A DNA stretch of 64,000 nucleotides from Pseudoteredinibacter isoporae_A (GCF_040372805.1 NZ_BAABWJ010000001.1:372001-436000), one strand, 5' to 3'; shown: positions 25,121 to 33,897, counted from the stretch's first letter. Program-made: numbers and translations. Notes: generated by a model from the sequence alone, not told the origin.

Positions 25121-26062
25121 ATGAAGCATGCAATTTTAACATTTGGTTTAGCTGTTCTTTCCAGTGCCGCCATTGCGGGTCAAAGCATTGAAAAAACCCT
25201 GGACGCCGAATCCGACGGCCGAGTTTACATCGACAATATGCGCGGTAACATCACCATCATTGGCTGGGACAAAAACCAAGTCAAGGTCAGCGGCGAGCTG
25301 GACGATGAAGCTGAAGGCTATGAATTTGAACGACAAGGTCAGCGTGTGGTTTTTGAGGTCGACATGCCACGCGGCAATTACCGTAACAAATCCCGAGGCT
25401 CGGAACTCACCTTCCACATTCCCAAAAACAGCAAATTGTTTGGTGAAGGTGTTCTGGTCGATTTCGAGATCAGCGATATTCATGGCGGCAGCATTGTAGA
25501 AACCGTGAACGGGAGCATCAAGGCGGAATCCCTGAGTGAAGAAATTCGACTCGAGACCATCAACGGCCATGTCTCCACTGAAAACCTCAGCGGGCAAATT
25601 GAAATTCAAAGCATTAATGGCGGCATTGAAGACAGAAATTCCAGCGGCACGCTGGAGATCAAAACCGTCAACGGGCCTATTTCCAGTCACACAGATGCGC
25701 CGGTAATTGAACTGGAGTCGGTCAATTCAGTGATCGAACTGGAATCCAAAGAAGTTAGCGATCTGCGCATTCAAACCGCCAATGCCCGCGCGAACATTAC
25801 CATTGACAAGCTGCTGCCTAATGCGGATGTCAGCATCGATTCCGTCAGCGGGCGCATCACCTTGAATCTGGACGCCGATGTCTCCGCGGATTTCAGTTTG
25901 AGAAATCACGCCGGCGGCCGTATTAAAAATCAACTGAGCGACCAAGAAGCGGTACGACCACAATACGGACCCGGCCGCTCTTTGGATATGACCTTAAACA
26001 ATGGCTCTGCCGACGTTCGAATTACCAGCGTCAGCGCACGTATCGAATTAAAAGCAAACTAG
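25121..26062 (+). CDS. Exported DUF4097 beta-repeat protein
   Basis: A 313-residue protein with a signal peptide (MKHAILTFGLAVLSSAAIAG, cleaved near residue 20) and a DUF4097-type beta-strand repeat region. Successive strands carry the repeating core VNGSI, INGHV, INGGI, VNGPI, VNSVI at about 20-residue steps, which suggests a right-handed beta-helix or beta-solenoid. I use the ATG with AAGGTG upstream; a GTG three codons earlier is the alternative. It follows the anti-sigma gene by 10 bases, so it is probably a target or sensor partner of the sigma factor at the cell surface. Function unknown. Confidence 0.8.
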   Translation: MKHAILTFGLAVLSSAAIAGQSIEKTLDAESDGRVYIDNMRGNITIIGWDKNQVKVSGELDDEAEGYEFERQGQRVVFEVDMPRGNYRNKSRGSELTFHIPKNSKLFGEGVLVDFEISDIHGGSIVETVNGSIKAESLSEEIRLETINGHVSTENLSGQIEIQSINGGIEDRNSSGTLEIKTVNGPISSHTDAPVIELESVNSVIELESKEVSDLRIQTANARANITIDKLLPNADVSIDSVSGRITLNLDADVSADFSLRNHAGGRIKNQLSDQEAVRPQYGPGRSLDMTLNNGSADVRITSVSARIELKAN

Positions 26063-26084
26063 CTCGATCCAATAGCAACCCCAC

Positions 26085-26112
26085 CGGCACAAGCCTTAAA
26101 AAGCTTGTGCCG
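26085..26112 (+). terminator. Perfect 10-bp hairpin after the sigma-factor operon
   Basis: CGGCACAAGC and GCTTGTGCCG enclose an 8-base A-rich loop, 22 bases after the DUF4097 stop codon. There is no T tract behind it, so it may act as an mRNA 3' stabiliser or as a weak or Rho-assisted terminator rather than a standard one. Confidence 0.55.
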
Positions 26113-26167
26113 AGCAGCCCCAGGCTCTACTCTTAGGCGTTTCGTTTCAAACCAAAAGAAGTGAGCC

Positions 26168-27325
26168 ATGCAAGCCTTACAAGAACAGCTGAATCAGGCA
26201 TCCCAAGCCCTGCGTAGCGGCCAGGCCCAACAAGCCAAACGACTCTTTCAGTCTGCACTGCAACATCCCCAAGCTCAGGCAAATGCCGGCGTATGGCTCG
26301 GACTGGCGTTTGCCTGCGGGAATGCCCAGGATTCACAAGGCGCACTCGATGCTGTCAATCAGTCCCTACAGCTGCAACCCAGAAATCCCCAGGCCCTGCT
26401 CTTCAAAGCAGACAACCTCTGGCACAGCGGAGACAAAGCTACGGCGGCAGAGTTCTATCAAGGTTTTTTGATTCAGGCAGAACAAGACCCACAACTCGCC
26501 CCTGACTTACGCGCTCAAATTCCACGCGCCCAAGCCAATTACGACCGTGTTGAAACCGAACAGCTGAATTATCTTCAGGATCAAGTAAACGCCCTGGGAC
26601 TTAACTCGGAAAGTACCGGCCCCCGTTTTCAGGAAGCGCTCGATATCAGCATGGGGAAAAAACAATTTTACCCTCAACAACCATCCAAGTTTTTCTTTCC
26701 ACGACTGCCCCACATTCAATTTTTTGATACCGAGCAATTTGACTGGGTGGACGAACTGGAATCCGCTACCGCAACTATCAAGCAGGAACTGGAGGCCGCG
26801 CTGGCCAAAGGGGTAGATTTTGAACCCTATTTACAAAGCAGCGAAGAAGTGCCCACCTTAAGTCGGAGTAAAAACTGGAATAATAATGATTGGGGCGCAT
26901 TCTATCTTTGGAAAAACGGCAACTGCCTGGACGATGCCAAAGCGCATTTTCCAAACACCATCAGCGCTCTGGACAACATTCCGTTCGCCCGAGTTCCCGG
27001 CAGCTCCCCTAACGTATTGTTTTCTCGCTTGCGACCAAAAACACGCATAGACCCACATCACGGATTTTTGAATACTCGTTTGATTTGCCACCTGCCATTG
27101 ATCATTCCAGAGAACTGCGGCGCCCTGCGCTGTGGTAATGAGAGCCGCCCCTGGCAAGAGGGTAAAGTGATGATCTTTGATGATTCAATTGAGCATGAAG
27201 CCTGGAACGATTCCGACTCCGAACGCGTAGTACTGATTTTTGAAATCTGGCGCCCGGAGCTAAACGAAGCCGAGCGTGACGCCATTGCCAAGTTACTCAA
27301 CAGCATCAAGTCGTATCAATCATAA
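26168..27325 (+). CDS. TPR protein with aspartyl/asparaginyl beta-hydroxylase domain
   Basis: A 385-residue protein. The N-terminal third (about 1-130) consists of tetratricopeptide-like helices (ALRSGQAQQAKRLFQSALQH; ALDAVNQSLQLQPRNPQALL). The C-terminal half (about 215-370) is the 2-oxoglutarate/iron hydroxylase-like domain seen in aspartyl/asparaginyl beta-hydroxylases: the first iron ligand lies in IDPHHG and the second in DSIEHEAWN, with CGNESRPWQEGK between. No membrane segment is seen, so it acts in the cytoplasm. It may hydroxylate a protein or small amide; the target is unknown. Confidence 0.85.
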   Translation: MQALQEQLNQASQALRSGQAQQAKRLFQSALQHPQAQANAGVWLGLAFACGNAQDSQGALDAVNQSLQLQPRNPQALLFKADNLWHSGDKATAAEFYQGFLIQAEQDPQLAPDLRAQIPRAQANYDRVETEQLNYLQDQVNALGLNSESTGPRFQEALDISMGKKQFYPQQPSKFFFPRLPHIQFFDTEQFDWVDELESATATIKQELEAALAKGVDFEPYLQSSEEVPTLSRSKNWNNNDWGAFYLWKNGNCLDDAKAHFPNTISALDNIPFARVPGSSPNVLFSRLRPKTRIDPHHGFLNTRLICHLPLIIPENCGALRCGNESRPWQEGKVMIFDDSIEHEAWNDSDSERVVLIFEIWRPELNEAERDAIAKLLNSIKSYQS

Positions 27326-27361
27326 TTCATAAGCATTAACTACCAGCCGGGCATAGCAACC

Positions 27362-27808
27362 ATGAAACCATCATCGGACTCGCGCAGTGATTATTTTTGG
27401 TTCACTCAGATGAGCACCAAATTTCAGGACAATGATATTTACGGCCATTTAAACAACAATGTTCATAGCCAGTTTATTGATAATGCTGTGAACTTATTCC
27501 TGCATCAGGAAGGCGGATTGAACATGGCCAGCGACCCGATCATTGGCCTCATCGTCAATTCCGGCTGCGACTATTTTAAAGAATTGGGCTGGCCTGAACA
27601 TCAAACTATTGATGTCGGTGTACGGGTTAATAAAATCGGACGCAGCTCCGTGCAATACGCTGCCGCATTGTTTGCCCCCAACGACGATGAAGCAGCCGCC
27701 CAGGGGCACTTTACCCATGTGTGGATTGATCGAACGAGTCGTGCGACCGTGGACATTCCATTGGGGTTACGTGCAGCTATGGAATCGGTGTTGCGCAAAG
27801 CGGAATAG
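27362..27808 (+). CDS. Acyl-CoA thioesterase, 4HBT/YbgC-like hotdog fold
   Basis: A 148-residue hotdog protein. The catalytic Asp region QDNDIYGHLNNNVHSQFID (about 20-38) matches the 4-hydroxybenzoyl-CoA thioesterase/YbgC group (DxxxHxNN). C-terminal VWIDRTSRATVDIP is usual for the family. It follows the hydroxylase gene by 36 bases on the same strand. Its stop codon lies three bases from that of another hotdog gene reading the other way, so two different thioesterases face each other. Substrate unknown. Confidence 0.85.
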   Translation: MKPSSDSRSDYFWFTQMSTKFQDNDIYGHLNNNVHSQFIDNAVNLFLHQEGGLNMASDPIIGLIVNSGCDYFKELGWPEHQTIDVGVRVNKIGRSSVQYAAALFAPNDDEAAAQGHFTHVWIDRTSRATVDIPLGLRAAMESVLRKAE

Positions 27809-27811
27809 CAC

Positions 27812-28246
27812 TTAACGCTTCAGCGGCACCACCGCCATTGTCAATCGGGAAATACAGCTCAAACGCCCTTTATCATCTTCGATGTGAATTTCCCAAACCT
27901 GGGAACTGCGACCGCGATACGCTAACGTCGCCGTTCCGATGACATGGCCTTCTCGCACACCGCGAACATGGTTCGCATTGACTTCCTGGCCGACACTGAA
28001 TTCTTTACTGGGATCGATCACCAGATTCGCACCAATACTGCCCAAGGTTTCCGCCAACACGACATTGGCGCCACCGTGGATTAAACCGAAGGGCTGGAAC
28101 GTACGATGATCCGCTGGCATGGTGCCACGAATATAATCATCACCGATTTCGGTGATTTCAATGCCCATGGCCTCTACGGCTGTGTTTTTATGGCCCTTGG
28201 TGAATTCTTCAAGGCTGGGTTCTGAAAACCAAATACGCTCAGTCAT
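27812..28246 (-). CDS. PaaI/YbdB-like hotdog thioesterase
   Basis: A 144-residue hotdog protein of the group containing MenI (1,4-dihydroxy-2-naphthoyl-CoA hydrolase) and EntH. Diagnostic blocks are FGLIHGGANVVLAETLGSIG (about 53-72; HGG with the catalytic Glu) and VGQEVNANHVRGVREGHVIG. The closest named homologues are housekeeping acyl-CoA hydrolases. Which acyl-CoA it cleaves cannot be read from sequence; no menaquinone genes are nearby to support MenI. Confidence 0.85.
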   Translation of the reverse strand: MTERIWFSEPSLEEFTKGHKNTAVEAMGIEITEIGDDYIRGTMPADHRTFQPFGLIHGGANVVLAETLGSIGANLVIDPSKEFSVGQEVNANHVRGVREGHVIGTATLAYRGRSSQVWEIHIEDDKGRLSCISRLTMAVVPLKR

Positions 28247-28329
28247 AACACTCTCTACTACGGCAGTTCAAAGCTCGCTGAATGTGTCTGCGATTTGCGC
28301 TGATAAATTGCGCGAGCTTCTCAATGGAA

Positions 28330-28974
28330 TTAACCGAAATTTTTATCGGAAACAAACGGGTTAGTCTTACGCTCATGGCCAAATGTTGACATCGGGCCAT
28401 GTCCGGGAATAAAGCTTACATCATCGCCCAGTGTCCATAACTGCTCACGGATAGACTTCACCAGGGTGTCAAAATCCCCACGAGGAAAATCAGTACGGCC
28501 GATCGATCCTTGAAACAAAACATCGCCTACGATTGCCAACTTAGTGCCTCGGTGAAAGAAAATCACATGACCCGGAGTGTGTCCGGGACAATGACGCACT
28601 TCCAAAACCTCTTCCCCAAAGCGGATGTCGTCACCCTGTTCCAACCAACGGTTCGGTACAAAGGTACTGGCCGGTGGAAAACCCATCATCTGAGCTTGAT
28701 TGGGGAGCGATTGAATCCAGAAATCATCTTCTTGATGCGGGCCCTCAATCGGCAATTCGAGTTCTTTTGCCAACGCGGCCACCCCTCCCACATGATCCAG
28801 ATGGGCATGGGTATTAATAATTTTGACCAGCGTAATGCCCAACTGCTGAACCGCTTGCTTGATACGATCCAGATCTCCACCAGGATCGACAACAACACCC
28901 TCCATGGTTTTTTCACACCATAGCAGGCTGCAATTTTGCTGGTAAGGGGTCACGGGGATAACTTGGAATTTCAC
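28330..28974 (-). CDS. YcbL-like metallo-beta-lactamase-fold hydrolase (glyoxalase II family)
   Basis: A 214-residue metallo-hydrolase. The zinc motif NTHAHLDHVGG (THxHxDH type; about 55-65) is followed by CPGHTPGH, GDVLFQGSIGRTDFP and FIPGHGPMSTFGHE, the run typical of the YcbL type of glyoxalase II. It lacks the C-terminal helical domain of GloB, as expected of YcbL. Probable substrates are thioesters such as S-lactoylglutathione, by family analogy. It is divergent from the exported hydrolase gene over about 200 bases. Confidence 0.88.
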   Translation of the reverse strand: MKFQVIPVTPYQQNCSLLWCEKTMEGVVVDPGGDLDRIKQAVQQLGITLVKIINTHAHLDHVGGVAALAKELELPIEGPHQEDDFWIQSLPNQAQMMGFPPASTFVPNRWLEQGDDIRFGEEVLEVRHCPGHTPGHVIFFHRGTKLAIVGDVLFQGSIGRTDFPRGDFDTLVKSIREQLWTLGDDVSFIPGHGPMSTFGHERKTNPFVSDKNFG

Positions 28975-29178
28975 AATAACTCTCTGATCGGGCCTGAATT
29001 GATTTATAGTCGTCTCGTATTATGCCCAAATTAGCCGCTGGGCTCACTGGCCTATTCCGACGATGAATTGACCAAGGTAACGATTACTCACTATTATCGG
29101 CAATGCTGGCACTCAATGCCATAGCCTATCCAATCAGGTCGGAAACGCCACCTGAACAAGAGACACTAAGGACCTTCC

Positions 29179-30114
29179 ATGAAAAAGCTCAGTATAGGGC
29201 TAGCCATTTTATTGCTCACCACCTGTGTGATTGTTGGGCTGGTACTGCCGAACCATATGCTCGCCGCGAAAAATCAAATCCCCAAGCAAACCCCAGCCGA
29301 TTTGGGCATTGCTTATGAAGACATTCATTTCGAGCCGAAAGACCAAGCCCTCAAGCTCCACGGCTGGTGGATGCCTGCTGAAACCCCCAAGGCCATCCTG
29401 TTGATGGTGCACGGTGCAAACGGTTCAAAAGAAGGACGCTTCCCCAATTCATTGGCAATGTACAAAGCTCTTTTGGCTGAAGGTTTGTCTCTATTGGCCA
29501 TCGACCTGCGTAATCACGGAACCTCAGCACGCAGCGAACAAGGCGAGCTGGGAATGGGCATTGCTGAGCGCCCGGATCTCATTGCAGCTCTTGATCAAAT
29601 CGAGCTGAAAAACCCGCAGCAACTGCCCATTTTCAGTTTTGGCTTGTCCATGGGAGGCGCAGCGGTCATTCATCTTGCCGATGTCGATTCCCGCAGCCGA
29701 GGCCTGATCTTATTTGACCCGATGCTCAATACCAAAGATGCTTTGGAACTGGGCGCCCAGGCCAGCACCGGGGTTCCAAGCTGGCTCGCGGAACTGGTCG
29801 TTTGGAGTACCTTGCAACAACGTGACTTCGAACCGTCGGCCTTTACCGTCGCCAGCCAACAACGTTTGCCCACCCTATTGCTGCAAGACGTTGGCGATCC
29901 GGTCACGCGCCTGGAGCACGCTGAAGCCCTGAGAAACACTCGAAAAGATATTGAATATCACGCCTTCGCTGATCCAGCCAGTGACCACTGGATCTACGAC
30001 AAGCACGGAGCCTGGGGCACTCATGTTGCCGCGTTTTATTTCGAGCCCGAAGTCTTTATTCAAAACATCGTGAGCTTTGTCGACAAACACAGCACGCTGT
30101 CTGCCGGCCAATGA
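29179..30114 (+). CDS. Exported or membrane-anchored alpha/beta hydrolase
   Basis: A 311-residue alpha/beta hydrolase with an N-terminal hydrophobic segment (about 5-25: signal peptide or anchor). The oxyanion region is MVHGANGSKEGR, the nucleophile elbow GLSMGG (Ser about 158), an acid candidate lies in LQDVGDPVTR and the catalytic His in SDHWIY. The lid between is short. It resembles BAAT/dienelactone-like and YqkD-type hydrolases; the substrate is not predictable. The start has GGACC seven bases upstream. Confidence 0.78.
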   Translation: MKKLSIGLAILLLTTCVIVGLVLPNHMLAAKNQIPKQTPADLGIAYEDIHFEPKDQALKLHGWWMPAETPKAILLMVHGANGSKEGRFPNSLAMYKALLAEGLSLLAIDLRNHGTSARSEQGELGMGIAERPDLIAALDQIELKNPQQLPIFSFGLSMGGAAVIHLADVDSRSRGLILFDPMLNTKDALELGAQASTGVPSWLAELVVWSTLQQRDFEPSAFTVASQQRLPTLLLQDVGDPVTRLEHAEALRNTRKDIEYHAFADPASDHWIYDKHGAWGTHVAAFYFEPEVFIQNIVSFVDKHSTLSAGQ

Positions 30115-30129
30115 AAGAAGCAACTGCGT

Positions 30130-30810
30130 TTATTCGTAGGCCTGCCAAAGCTGTTCAAACAGCACAGAAAATTCTCGCAGTAATTTACGTTCGTAGCTCA
30201 GCACAATATTTTCCTGATTTTTTGTGCTGGCGCTGCGAGTCCAATTGAAACTCCCATTGATCAGCAGGCGTTGATCAAATAAGGCGAATTTATGGTGCAT
30301 ATGGTATGGGCTGTGGTCCAAGCGCAGATTCACACCTGCCTCTTGCATACGTTCAATATCGCTGCCCAGGTCGTGGGATTTATCATTATCGCTGATGATA
30401 CGCACATCGATATTGCGCTGATGCGCATCCAAAATTGCCTTCGTAATAATATCGTCTGAAATAGTAAACACACAGATTTCAATCTGTTTCCGAGCAGCGC
30501 GGATCTGTTGAACAATGGCCTCTCGACAGGTATTTCCGGGGCTGAAATAAACCTGCTCAGTTTTATAAAAACCGCTGTCCTGCTTACAGACCTTAACCAC
30601 CTTTCTCAACCACTCCAGAATCGCAGCGGGCTCGCTGTCCTCTTCGTCCATCGCATCGCGGGCCAGATCAAAAGCCCGATTGCGCACAAAATTGCGTTCG
30701 GCGTCACTCAATTCCAACACAAAACCCCGCAGCTCACGCTTCTCCTGATTGTCCAAACGTTCATCGCTGAGAGACTGAGAAAGAAACGATTCCAACTGAG
30801 CCTTATCCAT
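30130..30810 (-). CDS. Single-HKD phospholipase D-like protein
   Basis: A 226-residue protein with one PLD catalytic motif, HHKFALFDQRLLINGSFNW (HxKx4D, about 170-188). An N-terminal helical region (about 1-85; MDKAQLESFLSQSLSDERLD) precedes the PLD fold. One HKD per chain means an active enzyme would be a homodimer, as in Nuc-type endonucleases and mitochondrial PLD6. I prefer the ATG start; a TTG 25 codons earlier extends the frame. Unlike Nuc it has no signal peptide, so a cytoplasmic nuclease or lipid hydrolase is more likely. Role unknown. Confidence 0.8.
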   Translation of the reverse strand: MDKAQLESFLSQSLSDERLDNQEKRELRGFVLELSDAERNFVRNRAFDLARDAMDEEDSEPAAILEWLRKVVKVCKQDSGFYKTEQVYFSPGNTCREAIVQQIRAARKQIEICVFTISDDIITKAILDAHQRNIDVRIISDNDKSHDLGSDIERMQEAGVNLRLDHSPYHMHHKFALFDQRLLINGSFNWTRSASTKNQENIVLSYERKLLREFSVLFEQLWQAYE

Positions 30811-30923
30811 GCCACTACCCCAATTCACCAAGATCGTTGGAGGCTCAGGATAGTGAGAGGTCAAACACAATACAAGGTCTGGCAATTCAGGAAGGCGAAA
30901 GAGGGTATCAGGTCGGCCTGGAT

Positions 30924-31295
30924 TCAGATCGCTTCGGCCATATCAGGCTCGGCGAGGTATTTCATCAAGGTGTTGTGCTCAGAAACGATTCGAACTGCCC
31001 GAAGGCTTGACGGGAAACCAACCCAGGTATAACTGGCGGTTTGGGGGCGCAACAGACGATAACTGGCCAAGCTGTTTTCCGGTTCACCGCCGCAATCACA
31101 CGAGGCTGCCCCCATGCAGAATTCAAAATCGAAGATGCCTCGGTCTGCATCAGGCTGCTCTTTCGCCAAACAGAGTGTGGCACGGTCGTGCTGTTGGCAA
31201 CAGTGCCCCAAGGCCACCACAACCAGATGAGGCACGATGCCCCGATACATCTCTATTTCGACTTGTTTGACACGTTGAGCTTTGATATTTGGCAT
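30924..31295 (-). CDS. Unidentified cysteine-containing protein (123 aa)
   Basis: I do not recognise this family. The 123-residue product starts MPNIKAQRVKQVEIEMYRG, with GGGAAG upstream, and carries six cysteines: CC (33-34) and Cys44 in the middle, then C-x5-C-x-C in the block CMGAASCDCGG. Such clustering suggests metal binding. Codon use is like that of its neighbours, and the opposite-strand frame looks less coding. The protein is soluble by eye. It lies between the PLD-like gene and a divergent SDR gene, with no obvious functional link. Confidence 0.6.
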   Translation of the reverse strand: MPNIKAQRVKQVEIEMYRGIVPHLVVVALGHCCQQHDRATLCLAKEQPDADRGIFDFEFCMGAASCDCGGEPENSLASYRLLRPQTASYTWVGFPSSLRAVRIVSEHNTLMKYLAEPDMAEAI

Positions 31296-31590
31296 GAAAC
31301 TTCCCTTTATGCACAAATGGTTATTGTTATTATCGGCAAAATCCCAGGGGGCTTAAGCGAGCTAGCTGGCAATCCTACGCCGGGTTTCCCCGGAGGAATG
31401 TGAAGGACTTGGCAATTTGATGGATACAATGCCACAGACATCAACCTCAAACGAAGGATGGATCCTGTGCACGTATCAAGCGCCAACTGACTCACTCTTT
31501 AAGTGCGACATCCTGTCAGTATTCACCCTAGGCGCTATAACTATTGGCTCTTACAATGAGCCCTCTTTTAAAGTCAGCCAGGAGACAGCC

Positions 31591-32364
31591 ATGCAGGCAC
31601 TATTTGATTTACAGGGTAAGGTGGCCATTGTGACCGGTGGTTCACGGGGAATTGGCGCCATGATTGCCCAGGGCTTTGTGGCCGCTGGCGCGAGAACCTA
31701 CATAACCGCGCGCAAGCAAGCGGAACTGGACGCCACGGCTGAAGCACTCAGCGAACAGGGTGAATGCATCGCTATCAGTTCAGACCTCAGCACAATGGAA
31801 GGCATAGAGCAGTTTGTCGCTGAAATTCAGGCGCGGGAATCGCAAATCGACATTCTGGTCAATAACGCCGGCGCAACCTGGGGCCAGGACATTGATGAGT
31901 TCACCGAGCAAGGCTGGGATCGAGTCATGGATTTGAACACCAAATCCATTTTCTTTTTGAGCCAACAATTATTGCCACTGCTGCGCCAGGGCGCCAATGC
32001 CGATGACCGCAGCCGGATTATCAACATCGCCTCCATCAATGGCTTAACCAATCCGAACATGGAGAACTATTCCTACTCAGCAAGTAAGGCGGCGGTTATT
32101 CACTTAACGCGCCATATGGCGGCACGTCTGATCAAAGATAATATTCTGGTTAACGGTATTGCCCCGGGCTTTTTCCCGAGCAAGATGACCGCCTTTATTT
32201 TGGATCACGATGAACAAGCGGCGGCGTCTTCCGTTCCCGCAGGCCGAATTGGCACTCCGGAAGATGCAGCCGGAACGGCAATCTACTTGAGCTCACGCGC
32301 GTCGGCCTTTGTGAACGGTCACACCATCGTGTTAGATGGCGGTCAGGTTGCAAACGCCCACTAA
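31591..32364 (+). CDS. SDR-family oxidoreductase (RhlG/3-oxoacyl-ACP reductase-like)
   Basis: A 257-residue classical short-chain dehydrogenase. The dinucleotide motif VTGGSRGIGA is at about 12-21, NNAGATWG near 88, and the active site Ser (NIASING) with YSASKAA follows. TSRG-type Arg after the Gly motif suggests NADPH. The closest known relative by eye is RhlG of Pseudomonas (beta-ketoacyl reductase), which shares the MIAQG segment and the long gap before VINI. ATG with AGGAG seven bases upstream is the start; an upstream in-frame extension of 58 codons is not supported. Its stop overlaps that of the convergent mocA gene by four bases. Confidence 0.87.
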   Translation: MQALFDLQGKVAIVTGGSRGIGAMIAQGFVAAGARTYITARKQAELDATAEALSEQGECIAISSDLSTMEGIEQFVAEIQARESQIDILVNNAGATWGQDIDEFTEQGWDRVMDLNTKSIFFLSQQLLPLLRQGANADDRSRIINIASINGLTNPNMENYSYSASKAAVIHLTRHMAARLIKDNILVNGIAPGFFPSKMTAFILDHDEQAAASSVPAGRIGTPEDAAGTAIYLSSRASAFVNGHTIVLDGGQVANAH

Positions 32365-32972
32365 TCAAGAGACCTTATTAGATCTTCCGGCTTGTCCACA
32401 TCTTGGTAGAAACCAGGATGTGGACTGTCAATTGCCTGCAACATATCAAGCTGCGACTGAATAACAGGGCGGGCACCCTGATCACCTTTGAGCTTCTGAA
32501 ACTCAGGCAAAAAGCGCCGAGCAAACACCACCGGGTTCCCTAAACGCCCTTCTTTCTCTGAGTAAGGTGCAGCAATCACATCGTCTCGCCAGATAATTTT
32601 TTTCAGAAACGCCTTGAGCGCTTCAGCATCCAGACTGGGCATATCAGCCAAAGCAAATAAAGTGAACGGGTGTTGCCCAGAAAGACAAAAGCTGGCCGCT
32701 GCCCTCACAGTAACCGACAATCCTTCGCGGACATCGCCCAACAAATTGAAGGCAATATTTTGCGCACTGAGGTGTGAGCGCAAATCATGATCGTCTTCCC
32801 TGAGAAAGACCACCAACGGCAGATTCAATTCCAAATAAGCTTGCAAACTATGATCGATCAGGCGACGCCCGTCCGCCATTTTTTCCAACAGTTTCGCTCG
32901 ACCGAAACGCCTTGAAAAACCAGCCGCAAGAACACAAACCTGCAATTGATCAACACTCTGGTGATCAGGCAT
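32361..32972 (-). CDS. mocA: MobA-like nucleotidyltransferase (molybdenum cofactor cytidylyltransferase, MocA-like)
   Basis: A 203-residue nucleotidyltransferase. The N-terminal signature VCVLAAGFSRRFGRAKLLE (LAAGxSxRxGxxK) and a central FALADMPSLDAEAL are those of MocA/MobA enzymes that attach CMP or GMP to molybdopterin. The GNPVVFARRFLPE block is the usual MocA ending. It overlaps xdhC by eight bases and is last in an operon whose first genes encode a molybdenum hydroxylase, which supports the CTP-using MocA type over MobA. Symbol by analogy. Confidence 0.83.
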   Translation of the reverse strand: MPDHQSVDQLQVCVLAAGFSRRFGRAKLLEKMADGRRLIDHSLQAYLELNLPLVVFLREDDHDLRSHLSAQNIAFNLLGDVREGLSVTVRAAASFCLSGQHPFTLFALADMPSLDAEALKAFLKKIIWRDDVIAAPYSEKEGRLGNPVVFARRFLPEFQKLKGDQGARPVIQSQLDMLQAIDSPHPGFYQDVDKPEDLIRSLD

Positions 32973-33897
32973 TTTTAACCGAGATCAAATCCGCCAGAAT
33001 TGCGACAGCAATTTCAGCAGGCGTTTTGCTGTGAATATCCAAACCAATGGGAGCTTTCAGTGCAGCCAATTCTTCCTCACTGAAACCGAAATGTTCCTGC
33101 AATCGCTGGCGACGTTTGGCACTGGTTCGAACTGAACCCATTGCCCCAACATAGGCAGCGTCAGAACGCAGGGCTAACATAATCGCCAAGTCATCAATTT
33201 TTGGATCATGGCTGACGGTGGTGATAAAACAATGCCGATCAACACCACGAGCAGCCAGTACATCATCCGGATATTGCCGATACAACGGCGCCCAGTGTTC
33301 TTGCCATTGTTCAGCGTATTCCGGACGGGGGTCAATCACGGCGCAGCGAATGTTCACCAGCTCAGCCATTTGCACAAGGTACTGAGCAATCGGCCCTGCC
33401 CCGACAATATAAAGCTGCCAACGTGGACCCAATACATTGAGCCAACGTTCACCATCCCATGAAGATTCCTGTTTACTGTCGCAAGGTTGTACGACACAGT
33501 GCTTGTCGCTGAAGGTACTCAATAGCGCAATGGGTTGACGATCTTTGAGTGCTTGCAAGGCATCACGCAACACATTGTCTTGCAACGGTTGAACATACAA
33601 ACGCATGCAGCCACCACAAGGCAGCTGCAAACGTGCACGCTCTTCTTCGCTCTCACCGTACAACAACACTTCAGCCTGCCCTGGCCAATGGCCTCGCAGG
33701 CGCTCCAGCAGCTCTTCTTCAACGCAGCCGCCGGAAACGGACCCCCAAAATTCTCCACTGTCGGCCACTGCCAACAGAGAACCGACTGGCCTCGGAGAAC
33801 TGCCAAAGGTCTCTATGACCGACACCAGACAAATCTGTTTTCCGGCATCAGCCGCCGTCAATGCTGCTTGTAAAATTTCTTCGTGTTCAGCCTGCAT
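32965..33897 (-). CDS. xdhC: XdhC-family molybdenum hydroxylase maturation protein
   Basis: A 310-residue protein of the XdhC/CoxI family, which holds sulfurated molybdenum cofactor and delivers it to the hydroxylase apoenzyme. The N-terminal XdhC_CoxI domain has ETFGSSPRPVGSLLAV and SGGCVEEEL; a Rossmann-like C-terminal domain has VGAGPIAQYLVQMAEL, and the family blocks GAMGSVRT and IGLDIHSKTPAEIAVAILA follow. It begins 17 bases after iorB, so it is in the same operon. Its job is inferred as inserting the cofactor into IorB. Confidence 0.88.
   Translation of the reverse strand: MQAEHEEILQAALTAADAGKQICLVSVIETFGSSPRPVGSLLAVADSGEFWGSVSGGCVEEELLERLRGHWPGQAEVLLYGESEEERARLQLPCGGCMRLYVQPLQDNVLRDALQALKDRQPIALLSTFSDKHCVVQPCDSKQESSWDGERWLNVLGPRWQLYIVGAGPIAQYLVQMAELVNIRCAVIDPRPEYAEQWQEHWAPLYRQYPDDVLAARGVDRHCFITTVSHDPKIDDLAIMLALRSDAAYVGAMGSVRTSAKRRQRLQEHFGFSEEELAALKAPIGLDIHSKTPAEIAVAILADLISVKNA

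Noticed and set aside
31041..31403. 120-codon plus-strand frame opposite the cysteine-containing protein gene
   Set aside because: The minus-strand frame has better codon use, a ribosome-binding site and a cysteine pattern; the plus frame is its shadow.
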